NCBI GenBank assembly: GCA_015057705.1
Contig: SVDU01000007.1
Span: forward strand, 124,001-188,000
Direction: 5' to 3'
Length of the DNA stretch: 64,000 nucleotides
DNA from: Paenibacillaceae bacterium
GTDB taxonomy: Bacteria > Bacillota > Clostridia > Lachnospirales > Lachnospiraceae
A model generated the notes under the pieces. That model ran no database searches and had not been told where the DNA came from. It was given only the letters and a program-made list of their open reading frames with translations. Positions 53,732 to 62,554 of the stretch are shown here, piece by piece (the stretch's first letter is position 1; every line of letters starts with the position of its first letter). The translations under genes were made by a program, and so were the position numbers.

Positions 53732-53986
53732 TCAATGGAGATTTTCAGATTTTTCGATCAGAAACAGCTTGTCCTTTCTGGAAAGCTTTTTAATCTGCAC
53801 TTCACGGCGCATAGCCTCTTCCTTTGTTGGATAAGATTCATAATAGACCAGTTCCACCGGTCTCCTTGTCTTTGTGTATTTGGCACCCTTTCCCTGGTTA
53901 TGGGCTTCCATTCTTTTTTCTAAATGGTTTGTCCAACCGCAGTAAAGAGTATTATCTGCACACTTGACCAAATAAGTATAATTCAT
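53732..53986 (-). CDS. GIY-YIG domain protein (UPF0213 family)
   Basis: 84 aa. GIY-YIG-type start MNYTYLVKCADNTLYCGWTNHLEKRMEAHNQG with Arg at the catalytic helix and KYTKTRRPVELVYYESYPTKEEAMRRE. Small free-standing nuclease-fold proteins of this family have no settled role. The 5' leader contains a structured stretch (54023-54132) and its own promoter. Confidence 0.9.
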   Translation of the reverse strand: MNYTYLVKCADNTLYCGWTNHLEKRMEAHNQGKGAKYTKTRRPVELVYYESYPTKEEAMRREVQIKKLSRKDKLFLIEKSENLH

Positions 53987-54022
53987 TTTCCTTCTCCATC
54001 TGTAAATATGATGCTATGTAAA

Positions 54023-54132
54023 CGGTAATAACGCCTTGCAATCGCGTCACTACCGCCCAGGCTAACCTGTCATCTATCTTAAGCACCAGCTGGATGCGTT
54101 ATGGCGCCGTCGATGGTTGAACAAAGCTTAAG
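54023..54132 (-). promoter_or_regulatory. Candidate structured 5' leader or RNA upstream of the GIY-YIG gene
   Basis: Three stems: CTTAAGC/GCTTAAG (54078-54084 with 54126-54132), CAGG-loop-CCTG (54058-54069) and a 12-base stem (54023-54034 with 54044-54055). The last one has two G-U pairs on the minus strand that would be A-C mismatches on the plus strand, so the minus strand is the RNA. GCGTTAT at 54096 could also pair with ATAACGC at 54028. No T-run follows. Confidence 0.45.
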
Positions 54133-54141
54133 CTATAATAT

Positions 54142-54171
54142 ATTATATAACAGGACTTGCCGATATGTGAA
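54142..54171 (-). promoter_or_regulatory. Predicted promoter of the GIY-YIG gene and its leader
   Basis: Minus strand TTCACA (54166-54171), 18-base spacer, TATAAT (54142-54147). Start near 54135, leaving a ~150-base leader. Confidence 0.5.
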
Positions 54172-54227
54172 TAACAATCTTTATATTACCCTGTTTTCCT
54201 AAAATCATTCAGTAGATCTCTGTCAAA

Positions 54228-54264
54228 AGTGCCAGACAAAAGCAGGTGCTTTTGCCTGGCACTT
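54228..54264 (-). terminator. Terminator of the SipL-like gene
   Basis: AAGTGCCAG (54228-54236) pairs with CTGGCACTT (54256-54264), with an inner GCAAAAGC/GCTTTTGT part; T-run follows on the minus strand. It lies just after the gene's stop. Confidence 0.85.
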
Positions 54265-54267
54265 ATT

Positions 54268-55839
54268 TTATGAAACTTCTTTTACAAGAATTAAGCGGTC
54301 TCCTGGCTTAATGGTACTTTCCGTAAGACCATTGGTGGTCATAATGGTATCAACCGTTGTATGGAATTTTTTAGCAATTTTCCACAGAGTATCGCCAGGC
54401 TGAACAATATAGCCAACAATACCAGGAAGTTTTTGCAAATTATTTAAGTCCATGGGTGAATCCGTTACACCGGTAATAATTTGTTCGCAAACCGGCTGTA
54501 AGGCCAGAAGATCAAGGGAAATGGTTGCCTTCACCTCAACGTTTCCTCCGCCAATCATAACGGCACTTAACTGCTCCAGCCCAGGATTTAACTGACAAAT
54601 GGTAGACTCATTAATTCCAGGAGCCTCGATCAGGAAATGGAACGGAATATCTTCTACTGCACATTGAATGGGCTGTGTGTCATCAGAGGTCATATAAAGG
54701 ATCTTTACTTCCAGAACACCCTCCACATGAAGTCCATCTTCCTTCACTTCCGTATCATCAATTTTAACGGTACCCTCACTATGACAGATCTGAAGGATCC
54801 GATCCGCCTGATCCAGGGTTATTTTCTCAACTATTTTACATTTACTCATATTCTTGGTCAGGATCTTATCAAAACAGACTTCTCCTGTCTGGAGCGCAAG
54901 ATCACGGTTGGTAGAATATAAGTCATTTAAAAGCTCCATACTTTCTTCTTTATAGAGCTTCATATCCAGTTCCAGAACTGCATCCACATCAATTTCCCGC
55001 ATCTCACCGTCTGAATCAGGCTTCGCCTCATTATCCTTGTGAATCAGCCGTACAGTGACTACCGGCACCATGTCTTCTGTTACATCCGGAACCTCTATTT
55101 CTCCCGAAAATGGAATACTTTCTTCCATCCACTGAACGGGAGCATTTTCCCCTTCTCCCTGATAAATAAGAAAGACCATCAGTTCGCCGTCAAGCATCAT
55201 CTTTCCGTTGGTAGGCCTGGTGGTTACGCCTCTTAATATCATTTCATTCCACAATATATGATCAATATTAGGCTTATTTCCAGACAGGCTGATGGTATCC
55301 TTTATCCGAAACGTGTCCTTATGGTGAAGAGCAACGGTTGCCACATCCACCTTTTTGCGAAGAGTTTCTACACTGGGAGCATCGCCTGAGGTAGGTTTCG
55401 TGTCCACTTCTACGGCAGCATCTACGTCGCAAAGGGTCTCAACCTTTACCTGAAGCGTAACAATCGCCTTCACACTTAATTTTCTGGAATTGATGATCCC
55501 TGCGTTTAAATCTTCCAAGTCGCAAGTAACTGAAACTAAATCTTTCTCATCAAGTCCCGGTACATTAATCGGTTCTTCAAAATTAATGCTCCCGCTTAAC
55601 GTACAAAGTCCGCCCTCTGCTCCCCGATACAATATGGTAAAATCCATCTTTCCCCGGACTACTACCCGCTCCGCCTGGTTCTTAACGGAATCCATGGTAA
55701 TCTCACCGGAACTAAGAATTATCTGCTCCACATCATCCATGCTGTCAGGGACAATGAAATCATCGTCAAGCGTAATCTGGGATGTGGCGTTTCCTTTCCA
55801 ACGATTCATATGTATGTTTTTCTTCACCAGCTCCAACAT
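54268..55839 (-). CDS. sipL: SipL-like spore-coat morphogenesis protein (SPOCS/DUF3794 repeats plus LysM)
   Basis: 523 aa. Repeated DUF3794 (SPOCS) domains occupy about residues 30-460, followed by a C-terminal LysM domain (~468-520): YIVQPGDTLWKIAKKFHTT and IKPGDRLILV. In C. difficile, SipL binds the ATPase SpoIVA through LysM to assemble the spore coat; this protein has the same length and layout. No signal peptide, so it acts in the mother-cell cytosol around the forespore. Monocistronic. Confidence 0.92.
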   Translation of the reverse strand: MLELVKKNIHMNRWKGNATSQITLDDDFIVPDSMDDVEQIILSSGEITMDSVKNQAERVVVRGKMDFTILYRGAEGGLCTLSGSINFEEPINVPGLDEKDLVSVTCDLEDLNAGIINSRKLSVKAIVTLQVKVETLCDVDAAVEVDTKPTSGDAPSVETLRKKVDVATVALHHKDTFRIKDTISLSGNKPNIDHILWNEMILRGVTTRPTNGKMMLDGELMVFLIYQGEGENAPVQWMEESIPFSGEIEVPDVTEDMVPVVTVRLIHKDNEAKPDSDGEMREIDVDAVLELDMKLYKEESMELLNDLYSTNRDLALQTGEVCFDKILTKNMSKCKIVEKITLDQADRILQICHSEGTVKIDDTEVKEDGLHVEGVLEVKILYMTSDDTQPIQCAVEDIPFHFLIEAPGINESTICQLNPGLEQLSAVMIGGGNVEVKATISLDLLALQPVCEQIITGVTDSPMDLNNLQKLPGIVGYIVQPGDTLWKIAKKFHTTVDTIMTTNGLTESTIKPGDRLILVKEVS

Positions 55840-55918
55840 GAAAAAGCACCTGCCTTACCTTCTTTTATTCCTTTAAGAAAGTGTATGCAGGTGCATGTTC
55901 CAATATACTTTTTTTATT

Positions 55919-56599
55919 CTAATCCTGGGATTTCTCCTCTTCCTCTGAATTTTGAGTTTCCTTTTCTGAAAGCGGGTTTTCCAGTTTATGAAGTTTCTCT
56001 TCCAATTCCTTTACACGTTGTTCCATCATGCAGTAATGCTCCATGGTAACCATATTGCTTTCTTTCTTTGGTATGGGAACTCCGTCAATTTTTACCGGGC
56101 GAGCGGGGATTCCCACTGCCGTCACATTGTTCTCCAGAGGCTTTAAAAGTACCGCATTGGCTGCTATGGTACAGTTATCTCCTACTTCAAAAGAACCAAG
56201 AATCTTAGCTCCTGCTCCCACCGTCACATTATTCCCAAGTGTAGGATGACGCTTTCCTTTATTTAAACCAACGCCGCCAAGAGTAACGCCCTGATAAATC
56301 GTACAGTTATCCCCTACAACCGCAGTTTCCCCGATTACCACGCCGCAACCGTGATCAATCAGTATTCCATGCCCCATTTTCGCACCGGGGTGAATCTCAA
56401 TCAGTGTAAAAAATCTGGCAGTCTGGGAAATCATTCTTGCAATAAAAAACATCTTGTGCTGATAAAACCAGTGGGCAAAGCGATGCCAGATGAGAGCATG
56501 AACCCCCTGATACAAAAGCAGGACTTCCAGTTCATTCCTGGCTGCCGGATCCCGCTGCTTTACTGCCTTCACATCAAGCCATATATCTTTTAATATCAT
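55919..56599 (-). CDS. cysE: Serine O-acetyltransferase
   Basis: 226 aa from MILKDIWLDVKAVKQRDPAA; GAGGAAGG precedes 56599. N-terminal helical part, then the left-handed beta helix: HPGAKMGHGILIDHGCGVVIGETAVVGDNCTIYQGVTLGG and HPTLGNNVTVGAGAKILG. Makes O-acetylserine for cysteine. The C-terminal ~40 residues are charged (KKESNMVTMEHYC..., EKETQNSEEEEKSQD), longer than usual. cysK is not adjacent. Confidence 0.95.
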   Translation of the reverse strand: MILKDIWLDVKAVKQRDPAARNELEVLLLYQGVHALIWHRFAHWFYQHKMFFIARMISQTARFFTLIEIHPGAKMGHGILIDHGCGVVIGETAVVGDNCTIYQGVTLGGVGLNKGKRHPTLGNNVTVGAGAKILGSFEVGDNCTIAANAVLLKPLENNVTAVGIPARPVKIDGVPIPKKESNMVTMEHYCMMEQRVKELEEKLHKLENPLSEKETQNSEEEEKSQD

Positions 56600-56680
56600 A
56601 CGAACCTTCCTCTTCTCCTTACTTTCGACTCCTGTTTGATGTAGTATATCATATGGGAGCAAAAGAAAAAAGAGAAATTT

Positions 56681-56721
56681 AAAATAGCTGCTCTGCAACT
56701 TATTTACAGAACAGCTATTTT
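56681..56721 (-). terminator. Terminator of the PrcB-like lipoprotein gene
   Basis: AAAATAGCTG with CTCTG (56681-56695) pairs with CAGAACAGCTATTTT (56707-56721). It lies 14 bases after the lipoprotein gene's stop, with Ts following on the minus strand. Confidence 0.8.
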
Positions 56722-56734
56722 CTTACATAATTAC

Positions 56735-57166
56735 TTATTGAAATACAACTGGAAGTTCGGACATCTCCGTCTTGATCACGATAAATGGATAAGATGGTTC
56801 TGTTCCTGTGTTCTCACCCTTATCCGGACCGATTAATTCCGTATCAAGAACGATGGAATTGTCAGTGAGATAAAGATCATTGACTGCTATGCTGTAACCG
56901 CCACTGGCCTGCTTTCCATATCCTACTACTATGTAAAGATTTTTATCATCACTGTAAGTCAGTTTAAAGGGTGACTGTTGTTTTTCTGCTATTATCTGTT
57001 TGAGTTCCTGCGGTATATCCGTATCTGCAACCACAGTGAAATCCAGATCCCGTACTTTGTTTCCATTATCCCCGTTTACTGTACACCCGCTTAAGGTACG
57101 AACCACCAGCACCCACATAGCGAGGCCGAAAAAAATCATCCATTTTCTGTTAAACAGTCTCTTCAT
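56735..57166 (-). CDS. PrcB_C-domain lipoprotein, function unknown
   Basis: 143 aa. Lipoprotein-type signal with hydrophobic WMIFFGLAMWVLVVRTLSGC, modified Cys near residue 28. The rest contains a PrcB C-terminal-like domain (LDFTVVADTDIPQELKQII, YIVVGYGKQASGGYSIAVNDLYL, PYPFIVIKTEM-type end SYPFIVIKTEM). PrcB-type domains occur in protease-complex or stress proteins. The ribosome site GGGGAG just before the ATG lies within a hairpin (57171-57212). Confidence 0.78.
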   Translation of the reverse strand: MKRLFNRKWMIFFGLAMWVLVVRTLSGCTVNGDNGNKVRDLDFTVVADTDIPQELKQIIAEKQQSPFKLTYSDDKNLYIVVGYGKQASGGYSIAVNDLYLTDNSIVLDTELIGPDKGENTGTEPSYPFIVIKTEMSELPVVFQ

Positions 57167-57167
57167 A

Positions 57168-57215
57168 GCGCACTCCCCAACTTATTGATTATTACTATTT
57201 ATATGGGGAGTGTGC
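57168..57215 (-). promoter_or_regulatory. Hairpin that covers the ribosome site of the PrcB_C lipoprotein gene
   Basis: Minus strand CACTCCCC (from 57212 down) pairs with GGGGAGTG (down to 57171), an eight-base perfect stem extended by two pairs past one mismatch. The GGGGAG that would be the ribosome site is inside the stem, five bases before the ATG, with a 26-base loop. Confidence 0.5.
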
Positions 57216-57259
57216 CATTTTTATGAAACTTTTTTATCAAGAGCGGAACTACCCGTCTT

Positions 57260-58144
57260 CTATTTGATCGTTCCTGAGATAATTTCGTACTGTTTCGGTC
57301 TTCTGTCCCGGAAAAGTCCCCAGTTCCTGCGGTCTCTGCTGATCTCATCCAGATCAAACTCTGCCAGAATCACGCCTTCCTCTTCTCTTCCCATAGACTG
57401 AATCAAAGCACCTGTACTGTCTGTAATAAAGGAAGATCCATAAAACTTTAAAGATGAACTCTGATTGCCATTTTCCTCACAAGGCGATACCCATTCCTCT
57501 CCAATGCGGTTAGCGGCAATGACTGGTATAATGTTGGAAGCAGAATGCCCCATCATACAGCGTCTCCAGTGTTCCATGCTGTCACATTCCAATATGGGCT
57601 CACTTCCAATGGCAGTGGGATAAAAAATCAGTTCTGCACCCAAAAGTGCAAGACTTCTTGCTGTCTCCGGAAACCATTGATCCCAGCAGATTCCAATCCC
57701 TACTTTTCCGTATCTTGTATCAAATACTTTAAATCCCGTATCTCCGGGAGTAAAATAAAATTTTTCCTGATAATAGTGGTCATCCGGGATATGGGTTTTC
57801 CGGTAAATACCCAGATTCGTCCCATCTGCATCAAGAACTGCAACGGAATTAAACATGGTGTTACCAGACCGTTCATAAAAGCTGACCGGTATTACCACAG
57901 AAAGCTCTGCTGCGATCCTGGAAAAATGAATAACTGCATCATTTTCCTCAGCTGGCTTCGCATATTCATAATATTCGTAGCGTCTCTCCTGACAGAAATA
58001 TTGACGTTCAAACAGCTCCGGAAGCAGTATGATTTCTGCTCCCTCTGCTGCTGCCTTCCTTACAAGCTTCTCTGCACTGGCAATATTTTTATCAACGTCC
58101 TGGCAGCACTTCATCTGAACTGCCGCAACTGTTACCTTTCTCAT
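57260..58144 (-). CDS. aguB: N-carbamoylputrescine amidohydrolase
   Basis: 294 aa carbon-nitrogen hydrolase (nitrilase superfamily). Catalytic Glu in [15 protein letters not shown], Lys in [18 protein letters not shown] and Cys in [15 protein letters not shown]; the FERQYF and DQWFPE stretches are typical of AguB. Converts N-carbamoylputrescine to putrescine, CO2 and ammonia. AAAGGAG precedes the ATG, inside the aguA 3' end (53-base overlap). Last gene of the polyamine operon. Confidence 0.96.
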   Translation of the reverse strand: MRKVTVAAVQMKCCQDVDKNIASAEKLVRKAAAEGAEIILLPELFERQYFCQERRYEYYEYAKPAEENDAVIHFSRIAAELSVVIPVSFYERSGNTMFNSVAVLDADGTNLGIYRKTHIPDDHYYQEKFYFTPGDTGFKVFDTRYGKVGIGICWDQWFPETARSLALLGAELIFYPTAIGSEPILECDSMEHWRRCMMGHSASNIIPVIAANRIGEEWVSPCEENGNQSSSLKFYGSSFITDSTGALIQSMGREEEGVILAEFDLDEISRDRRNWGLFRDRRPKQYEIISGTIK

Positions 58145-59246
58145 CTATTTCTCCTTTTGGTATCTGCTGCGTGATGCAGTGGATATTTCCTCCCCCTGCA
58201 ATAATATCTCTGGCATAGACCGGATAAATCTTTCTGTCGGGAAAACAGTCAGATAGAATACGGACCGCTTCCCTGTCATTTTCATCTTCAAACTGAGGGA
58301 CAATTATTCCTTCGTTTGAAATATAAAAATTCACATAGCTGGCAGCCAGCCGTTCACCAGGTTCCCGCTCATCTTCACCGGGTTCGAAGGCAAAGCCAGC
58401 CAGTTCCTCTTTCGTAATACAGACAGGGATCTTAGGAATTGGCAGCTTATGAACAACAAAATGCCGGCCCTTTGCATCGGTCTCTTTCTCAAGAATTCGT
58501 AAATCCTCCAAAGACATCTCATACTGAGGATCTTCCCTGTCATCAGTCCAGGCTAACACCACTTCACCGGGACGCACAAATGCACAGACATTATCCACAT
58601 GCTCATTGGTTTCGTCCTGATAAATGCCATACTTCAGCCAGATAATTTTCTCTGCTCCCAGATATTCCTTTAGCTTTGCCTCGATTTGTTCCCTCGTCAG
58701 AAGTGGATTTCTCCCCTTACTTAAGAGACAGCTTTCTGTTACCAGAACCGTCCCTTCTCCATCTGAATGAATGGAACCGCCTTCCAGAACGAAATGTCCG
58801 GCATCATAAACTTCATATCCCAGCTTTTCACAAAACCGGCCTGCAAGAAGGTTATCCTTCTCCCAGTCCTGATACAGGCCATCAAAGGTACCTCCCCAGG
58901 CATTAAACTGCCAGTCAATTCCCCTGACACGTCCTGACTTATCTTTCACAAAAGTAGGACCAACATCTCTCGCCCACGCATCGTCAGATTCCATCACCAT
59001 CACTTCAATCCGATCAGAAAGCATGGCTCTGGCATTGTCATAAGTATCCTCATGGGTCAGCATAATTAACTGTTCACTGTCTGCAATTGCTTCTGCAATT
59101 TCCGCAAAAGCCTTTCTTGCTTTTACTGCCCCATATGGCCAGGACCCCGGCCTTCTGGGCCAGATCATGATGCAGCCTCTGTGAGGTTCAAATTCCCCCG
59201 GCATGTAAAATCCTTCCTCTGCCGGCAGTGTGGATCGCTTTCTCAT
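58092..59246 (-). CDS. aguA: Agmatine deiminase
   Basis: 384 aa guanidine-group-modifying enzyme. N-terminal [53 protein letters not shown] and the catalytic Cys in [15 protein letters not shown]. Converts agmatine to N-carbamoylputrescine and ammonia. It follows the carboxyspermidine decarboxylase gene by 24 bases. Confidence 0.97.
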   Translation of the reverse strand: MRKRSTLPAEEGFYMPGEFEPHRGCIMIWPRRPGSWPYGAVKARKAFAEIAEAIADSEQLIMLTHEDTYDNARAMLSDRIEVMVMESDDAWARDVGPTFVKDKSGRVRGIDWQFNAWGGTFDGLYQDWEKDNLLAGRFCEKLGYEVYDAGHFVLEGGSIHSDGEGTVLVTESCLLSKGRNPLLTREQIEAKLKEYLGAEKIIWLKYGIYQDETNEHVDNVCAFVRPGEVVLAWTDDREDPQYEMSLEDLRILEKETDAKGRHFVVHKLPIPKIPVCITKEELAGFAFEPGEDEREPGERLAASYVNFYISNEGIIVPQFEDENDREAVRILSDCFPDRKIYPVYARDIIAGGGNIHCITQQIPKGEIDEKGNSCGSSDEVLPGR

Positions 59247-59270
59247 ATTTCATTCCTCATTTAAGGCTCA

Positions 59271-60392
59271 TTAAGACAGCCTGTTTTTAAAATCTTCGTA
59301 TCCAAATTCTTTTATAATGCGGCATTCTCCGTCCTGATCCATAATCGCTATGGAAGGAAGGGGCATACCGTTAAATGTGTTGTTTTTAACCATGGAGTAA
59401 ATAGCCATGTCCATAAAATACAGTTTGTCTCCAGGCTTTATCTCATGGTCAAAGGAATAATCTCCGATTACATCTCCAGCCAGACATGTGCAGGAAGACA
59501 GGCGGTAAGTAAAAGACTTTTCTCCCGGATCTGCGCTGTCTTTTAACGGCGGACGATAAGGCATTTCCAGTACATCGGGCATATGGCAGGATGCGGAAGC
59601 GTCAAGAATTAAGGTTTTAATTCCGTTATCCACCACATCAAGCACTTCTGTCACTAAATAACCAGCATTTAAAGCAACTGCCTCTCCAGGTTCTAAATAG
59701 ACACGAAGCCCGTACTGGTCCTGAATTCTTTTGATACAGGATTCCAAAAGCTCCAGATCATAATCCTCTCTGGTTATATGATGTCCTCCCCCCATATTAA
59801 TCCAGGATAACCGGGGAAAATATTCTCCGAACTGTTCTTCCACTGCATCCAGAGTGGTCTTCAGAGCATCTGCATTCTGTTCACAAAGAGTATGAAAATG
59901 AATGCCGGATATATAAGGCAGATATTCCTCCTCAAACTGCTCCCTAGTCACACCCAGCCTTGAGCCGGGTGCACAGGGATCATAGATCGCATGCCCATCT
60001 TGTGTGGAGCACTGTGGATTTACCCGGATACCGGCTTTTACACCCTTAAGGCAGTCCTTATACTTTTTCAATTGGGAAAAAGAGTTAAATATAATGTGGT
60101 CACAGATTTTTGTCAGTTCCTCAAAATCCGCTTCCTTATAAGCAGGGGCAAAAACATGGTTTGAAAGTCCCATCTCCTCTTTGCCAAGTCTGGCTTCATA
60201 CAGACCGCTTGCAGTGGTTCCATCAATGTATTTTGCAATTAACGGATACTCTGCAAAGCAGGAAAATGCCTTTTGTGCAAGGAGAATGCTGCATCCAGTT
60301 CTCTCTCTCACTCCATTTAAAATCTTTAAATTATCAGTCAGCCTGCCCTCATCAATTACATAGCAGGGAGTCTTTAGTTCCTCTATCTTCAT
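59271..60392 (-). CDS. nspC: Carboxynorspermidine/carboxyspermidine decarboxylase
   Basis: 373 aa from MKIEELKTPCYVIDEGRLTDN; ACAGGA precedes 60392, two bases after the dehydrogenase stop. PLP-binding Lys in SILLAQKAFSCF (~39). Other PLP-fold III motifs: GIRVNPQCSTQDGHAIYDPC, HTLCEQNADALK, NMGGGHHITREDYD and EPGEAVALNAGYLV. The C-terminal SSCTCLAGDVIGDYSF carries the cross-subunit Cys. Decarboxylates carboxyspermidine to spermidine (or carboxynorspermidine to norspermidine). Confidence 0.95.
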   Translation of the reverse strand: MKIEELKTPCYVIDEGRLTDNLKILNGVRERTGCSILLAQKAFSCFAEYPLIAKYIDGTTASGLYEARLGKEEMGLSNHVFAPAYKEADFEELTKICDHIIFNSFSQLKKYKDCLKGVKAGIRVNPQCSTQDGHAIYDPCAPGSRLGVTREQFEEEYLPYISGIHFHTLCEQNADALKTTLDAVEEQFGEYFPRLSWINMGGGHHITREDYDLELLESCIKRIQDQYGLRVYLEPGEAVALNAGYLVTEVLDVVDNGIKTLILDASASCHMPDVLEMPYRPPLKDSADPGEKSFTYRLSSCTCLAGDVIGDYSFDHEIKPGDKLYFMDMAIYSMVKNNTFNGMPLPSIAIMDQDGECRIIKEFGYEDFKNRLS

Positions 60393-60394
60393 GA

Positions 60395-61669
60395 TTATTC
60401 CTGTCTCCACACAGTTACAGTCTCAGGATCTTCGCAGACTACCCAGGGAAGTCCCCATTTGTTTAAAGCCTCCATATATGGATCAGGATCAAATTCCTCA
60501 ACATTGAACACACCTGGCTTTTTCCACTGTCCTGTCACCACCATCATGGCTCCGATCATAGCCGGAACTCCGGTTGTATAGGAAATTGCCTGTGATTCCA
60601 CCTCTTTGTAGCACTCCTGATGATCGCATACGTTGTAGATGTAGATGGTTTTCTCTTTTCCGTCTTTGATTCCTGTAAAAATGCATCCGATGTTGGTCTT
60701 TCCAACTGTTCTTGGTCCCAGGGACGCCGGATCAGGAAGAAGTGCCTTTAAAAACTGGATCGGAACAATGCTCTGGCCATTAAACTCAATGGGAGCTGTT
60801 GAAAGCATTCCAACATTTTCCAGACATTTCATATGTGTTAAGTAGCTTTGTCCAAAGGTCATAAAAAAGCGGATTCTCTTAACTCCCGGAATGTTCTTAG
60901 CCAGAGATTCGATCTCTTCATGATGAAGGAGATACATGTCCTTTTCACCCACCTCTGGGAAATTGTACTTAGATTTCAATTCCATAGGTTTGGTCTCAAT
61001 CCAGTGGCCATCCTCCCAGTAAGATCCGTTTGCAGATACTTCTCTTAAATTAATCTCAGGGTTAAAGTTTGTTGCAAATGGATATCCGTGATCACCGCCG
61101 TTACAGTCTAAAATATCGATGGTGTGAATTTCATCAAAATAATGCTTTAGAGCATAAGCAGAGAATACACTGGTAACGCCAGGATCAAATCCGGTTCCAA
61201 GAAGAGCCGTAATATTTGCCTTTTCAAATCTCTCCCTGTAATTCCACTGCCAGGAATAATCAAAATAGGCGGTAAAACCAAGCTCCTCACAACGTTTCTC
61301 ATAGATCGCTCTCCACTGGGGATCTTCCGTATCTTCCGACTCATAATTAGCCGTATCGATGTAATCCACCCCTGCAGCCAGGCAGGCATCCATAATGGTT
61401 AGATCCTGATAGGGAAGTGCCACATTTAACACGGCATCCGGCTGATAGCTCTTAATTAAGGCAATGACTTCCTCTGTGTGATCTGCATCAACTCTTGCGG
61501 TTTCAATTCTTGTTTTTGTCTTTCCTTCCAGCTTTGCCTTTAACGCATCACATTTTTCCTTTGTTCTGCTTGCTATGCAAATATCTGTAAATACCTCGCT
61601 GTTCTGGCAGCACTTGTTGATTGCTACTGCGGCAACTCCGCCGCAACCGATTACTAATAATCTGCTCAT
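60395..61669 (-). CDS. Carboxynorspermidine/carboxyspermidine dehydrogenase (saccharopine-dehydrogenase-like)
   Basis: 424 aa from MSRLLVIGCGGVAAVAINKC; the longer frame runs into speE. Rossmann VIGCGGVAAVA at the N-terminus, DYIDTANYES, TALLGTGFDPGVTSVFSAYAL and DCNGGDHGYPFATNFNPEIN. Condenses an aspartate-semialdehyde with putrescine (or diaminopropane), using NADPH. It shares ATGA-type overlap with speE (61666-61669). Confidence 0.95.
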   Translation of the reverse strand: MSRLLVIGCGGVAAVAINKCCQNSEVFTDICIASRTKEKCDALKAKLEGKTKTRIETARVDADHTEEVIALIKSYQPDAVLNVALPYQDLTIMDACLAAGVDYIDTANYESEDTEDPQWRAIYEKRCEELGFTAYFDYSWQWNYRERFEKANITALLGTGFDPGVTSVFSAYALKHYFDEIHTIDILDCNGGDHGYPFATNFNPEINLREVSANGSYWEDGHWIETKPMELKSKYNFPEVGEKDMYLLHHEEIESLAKNIPGVKRIRFFMTFGQSYLTHMKCLENVGMLSTAPIEFNGQSIVPIQFLKALLPDPASLGPRTVGKTNIGCIFTGIKDGKEKTIYIYNVCDHQECYKEVESQAISYTTGVPAMIGAMMVVTGQWKKPGVFNVEEFDPDPYMEALNKWGLPWVVCEDPETVTVWRQE

Positions 61670-62523
61670 TCCTTTTCCTCCTCTTCCAGTAGATCTTCCA
61701 CATATTTTGGAAGCATAAATGCTCCTGTGTGAAGATTGGTGGTATAATACCAAGTCTCTATTTTCATTTTGTTCCATTTATCGGGTTTAAAGTCATTAAT
61801 CGGGTGATATTTTTTTGATGCAAAACCAAACAGCCAGTAGCCTGACGGGCAGGTTGGAATATGAGCCTGATAAACACGGCTGATAGGGAAGGAACGATAA
61901 ACCTTCCTGTGCATGCTTCTGCAGGCCAGCTCATCTTCGTCATAAAAAGGACTGCCATGCTGATAAACCATGATTCCATCGCTCTTAAGCGCCTTATAGC
62001 AGCTTCCATAAAACTCTTTGGTGAAAAGTCCCTCAGTATGTCCAAACGGATCAGTGGAATCATTGATAATCAGATCGTATTCTTCTTTTTTGTTTCTCAG
62101 AAAACGAAGTCCGTCATCGTAATAAACCTTTACTCTTTTATCATCCAGACCACATGCCACCTCAGGAAATATATCCCGGCATACATCTACAAACAGTTTA
62201 TCCGTCTCAACCACATCAATGGATTCAATGGAAGGATACTGCAAAAGCTCCTTCGCCACACCTCCGTCACCTCCACCGATAATCAGAACATTCCTCACAT
62301 CGGGGTGAACTGCCATGGGTACATGGGTAACCATCTCATCATAAATAAATTCATCTTTGTCCGAAAAAACAATGTCTCCGTCAAGAGCCACAAACTTTCC
62401 GAATTCCTGGGATTCAAATACATCGATCCTCTGATATTCGCTTTCGCCGGAAAAAAGCTGCTTGTCAATCCGGACGGAAAGCTTAACATTGGATGTATGC
62501 AATTCCGAAAACCATATCTCCAT
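61666..62523 (-). CDS. speE: Polyamine aminopropyltransferase (spermidine synthase family)
   Basis: 285 aa from MEIWFSELHTSNVKLSVRID; GGAGG precedes 62523, so the upstream GTG is less likely. Motifs: QRIDVFESQEFGKFVALDG, YDEMVTHVPMAVH, VLIIGGGDGGVAKELLQYPS, VVETDKLFVDVCRD, and LIINDSTDPFGHTEGLF (catalytic Asp). It transfers the aminopropyl group of decarboxylated SAM to putrescine and releases methylthioadenosine. No speD is in the window. Because it sits with agmatine enzymes and carboxyspermidine enzymes, the acceptor may not be putrescine. Confidence 0.93.
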   Translation of the reverse strand: MEIWFSELHTSNVKLSVRIDKQLFSGESEYQRIDVFESQEFGKFVALDGDIVFSDKDEFIYDEMVTHVPMAVHPDVRNVLIIGGGDGGVAKELLQYPSIESIDVVETDKLFVDVCRDIFPEVACGLDDKRVKVYYDDGLRFLRNKKEEYDLIINDSTDPFGHTEGLFTKEFYGSCYKALKSDGIMVYQHGSPFYDEDELACRSMHRKVYRSFPISRVYQAHIPTCPSGYWLFGFASKKYHPINDFKPDKWNKMKIETWYYTTNLHTGAFMLPKYVEDLLEEEEKE

Positions 62524-62554
62524 ATTTTCCTCCATCTTTCCCACTTACCGGAAA

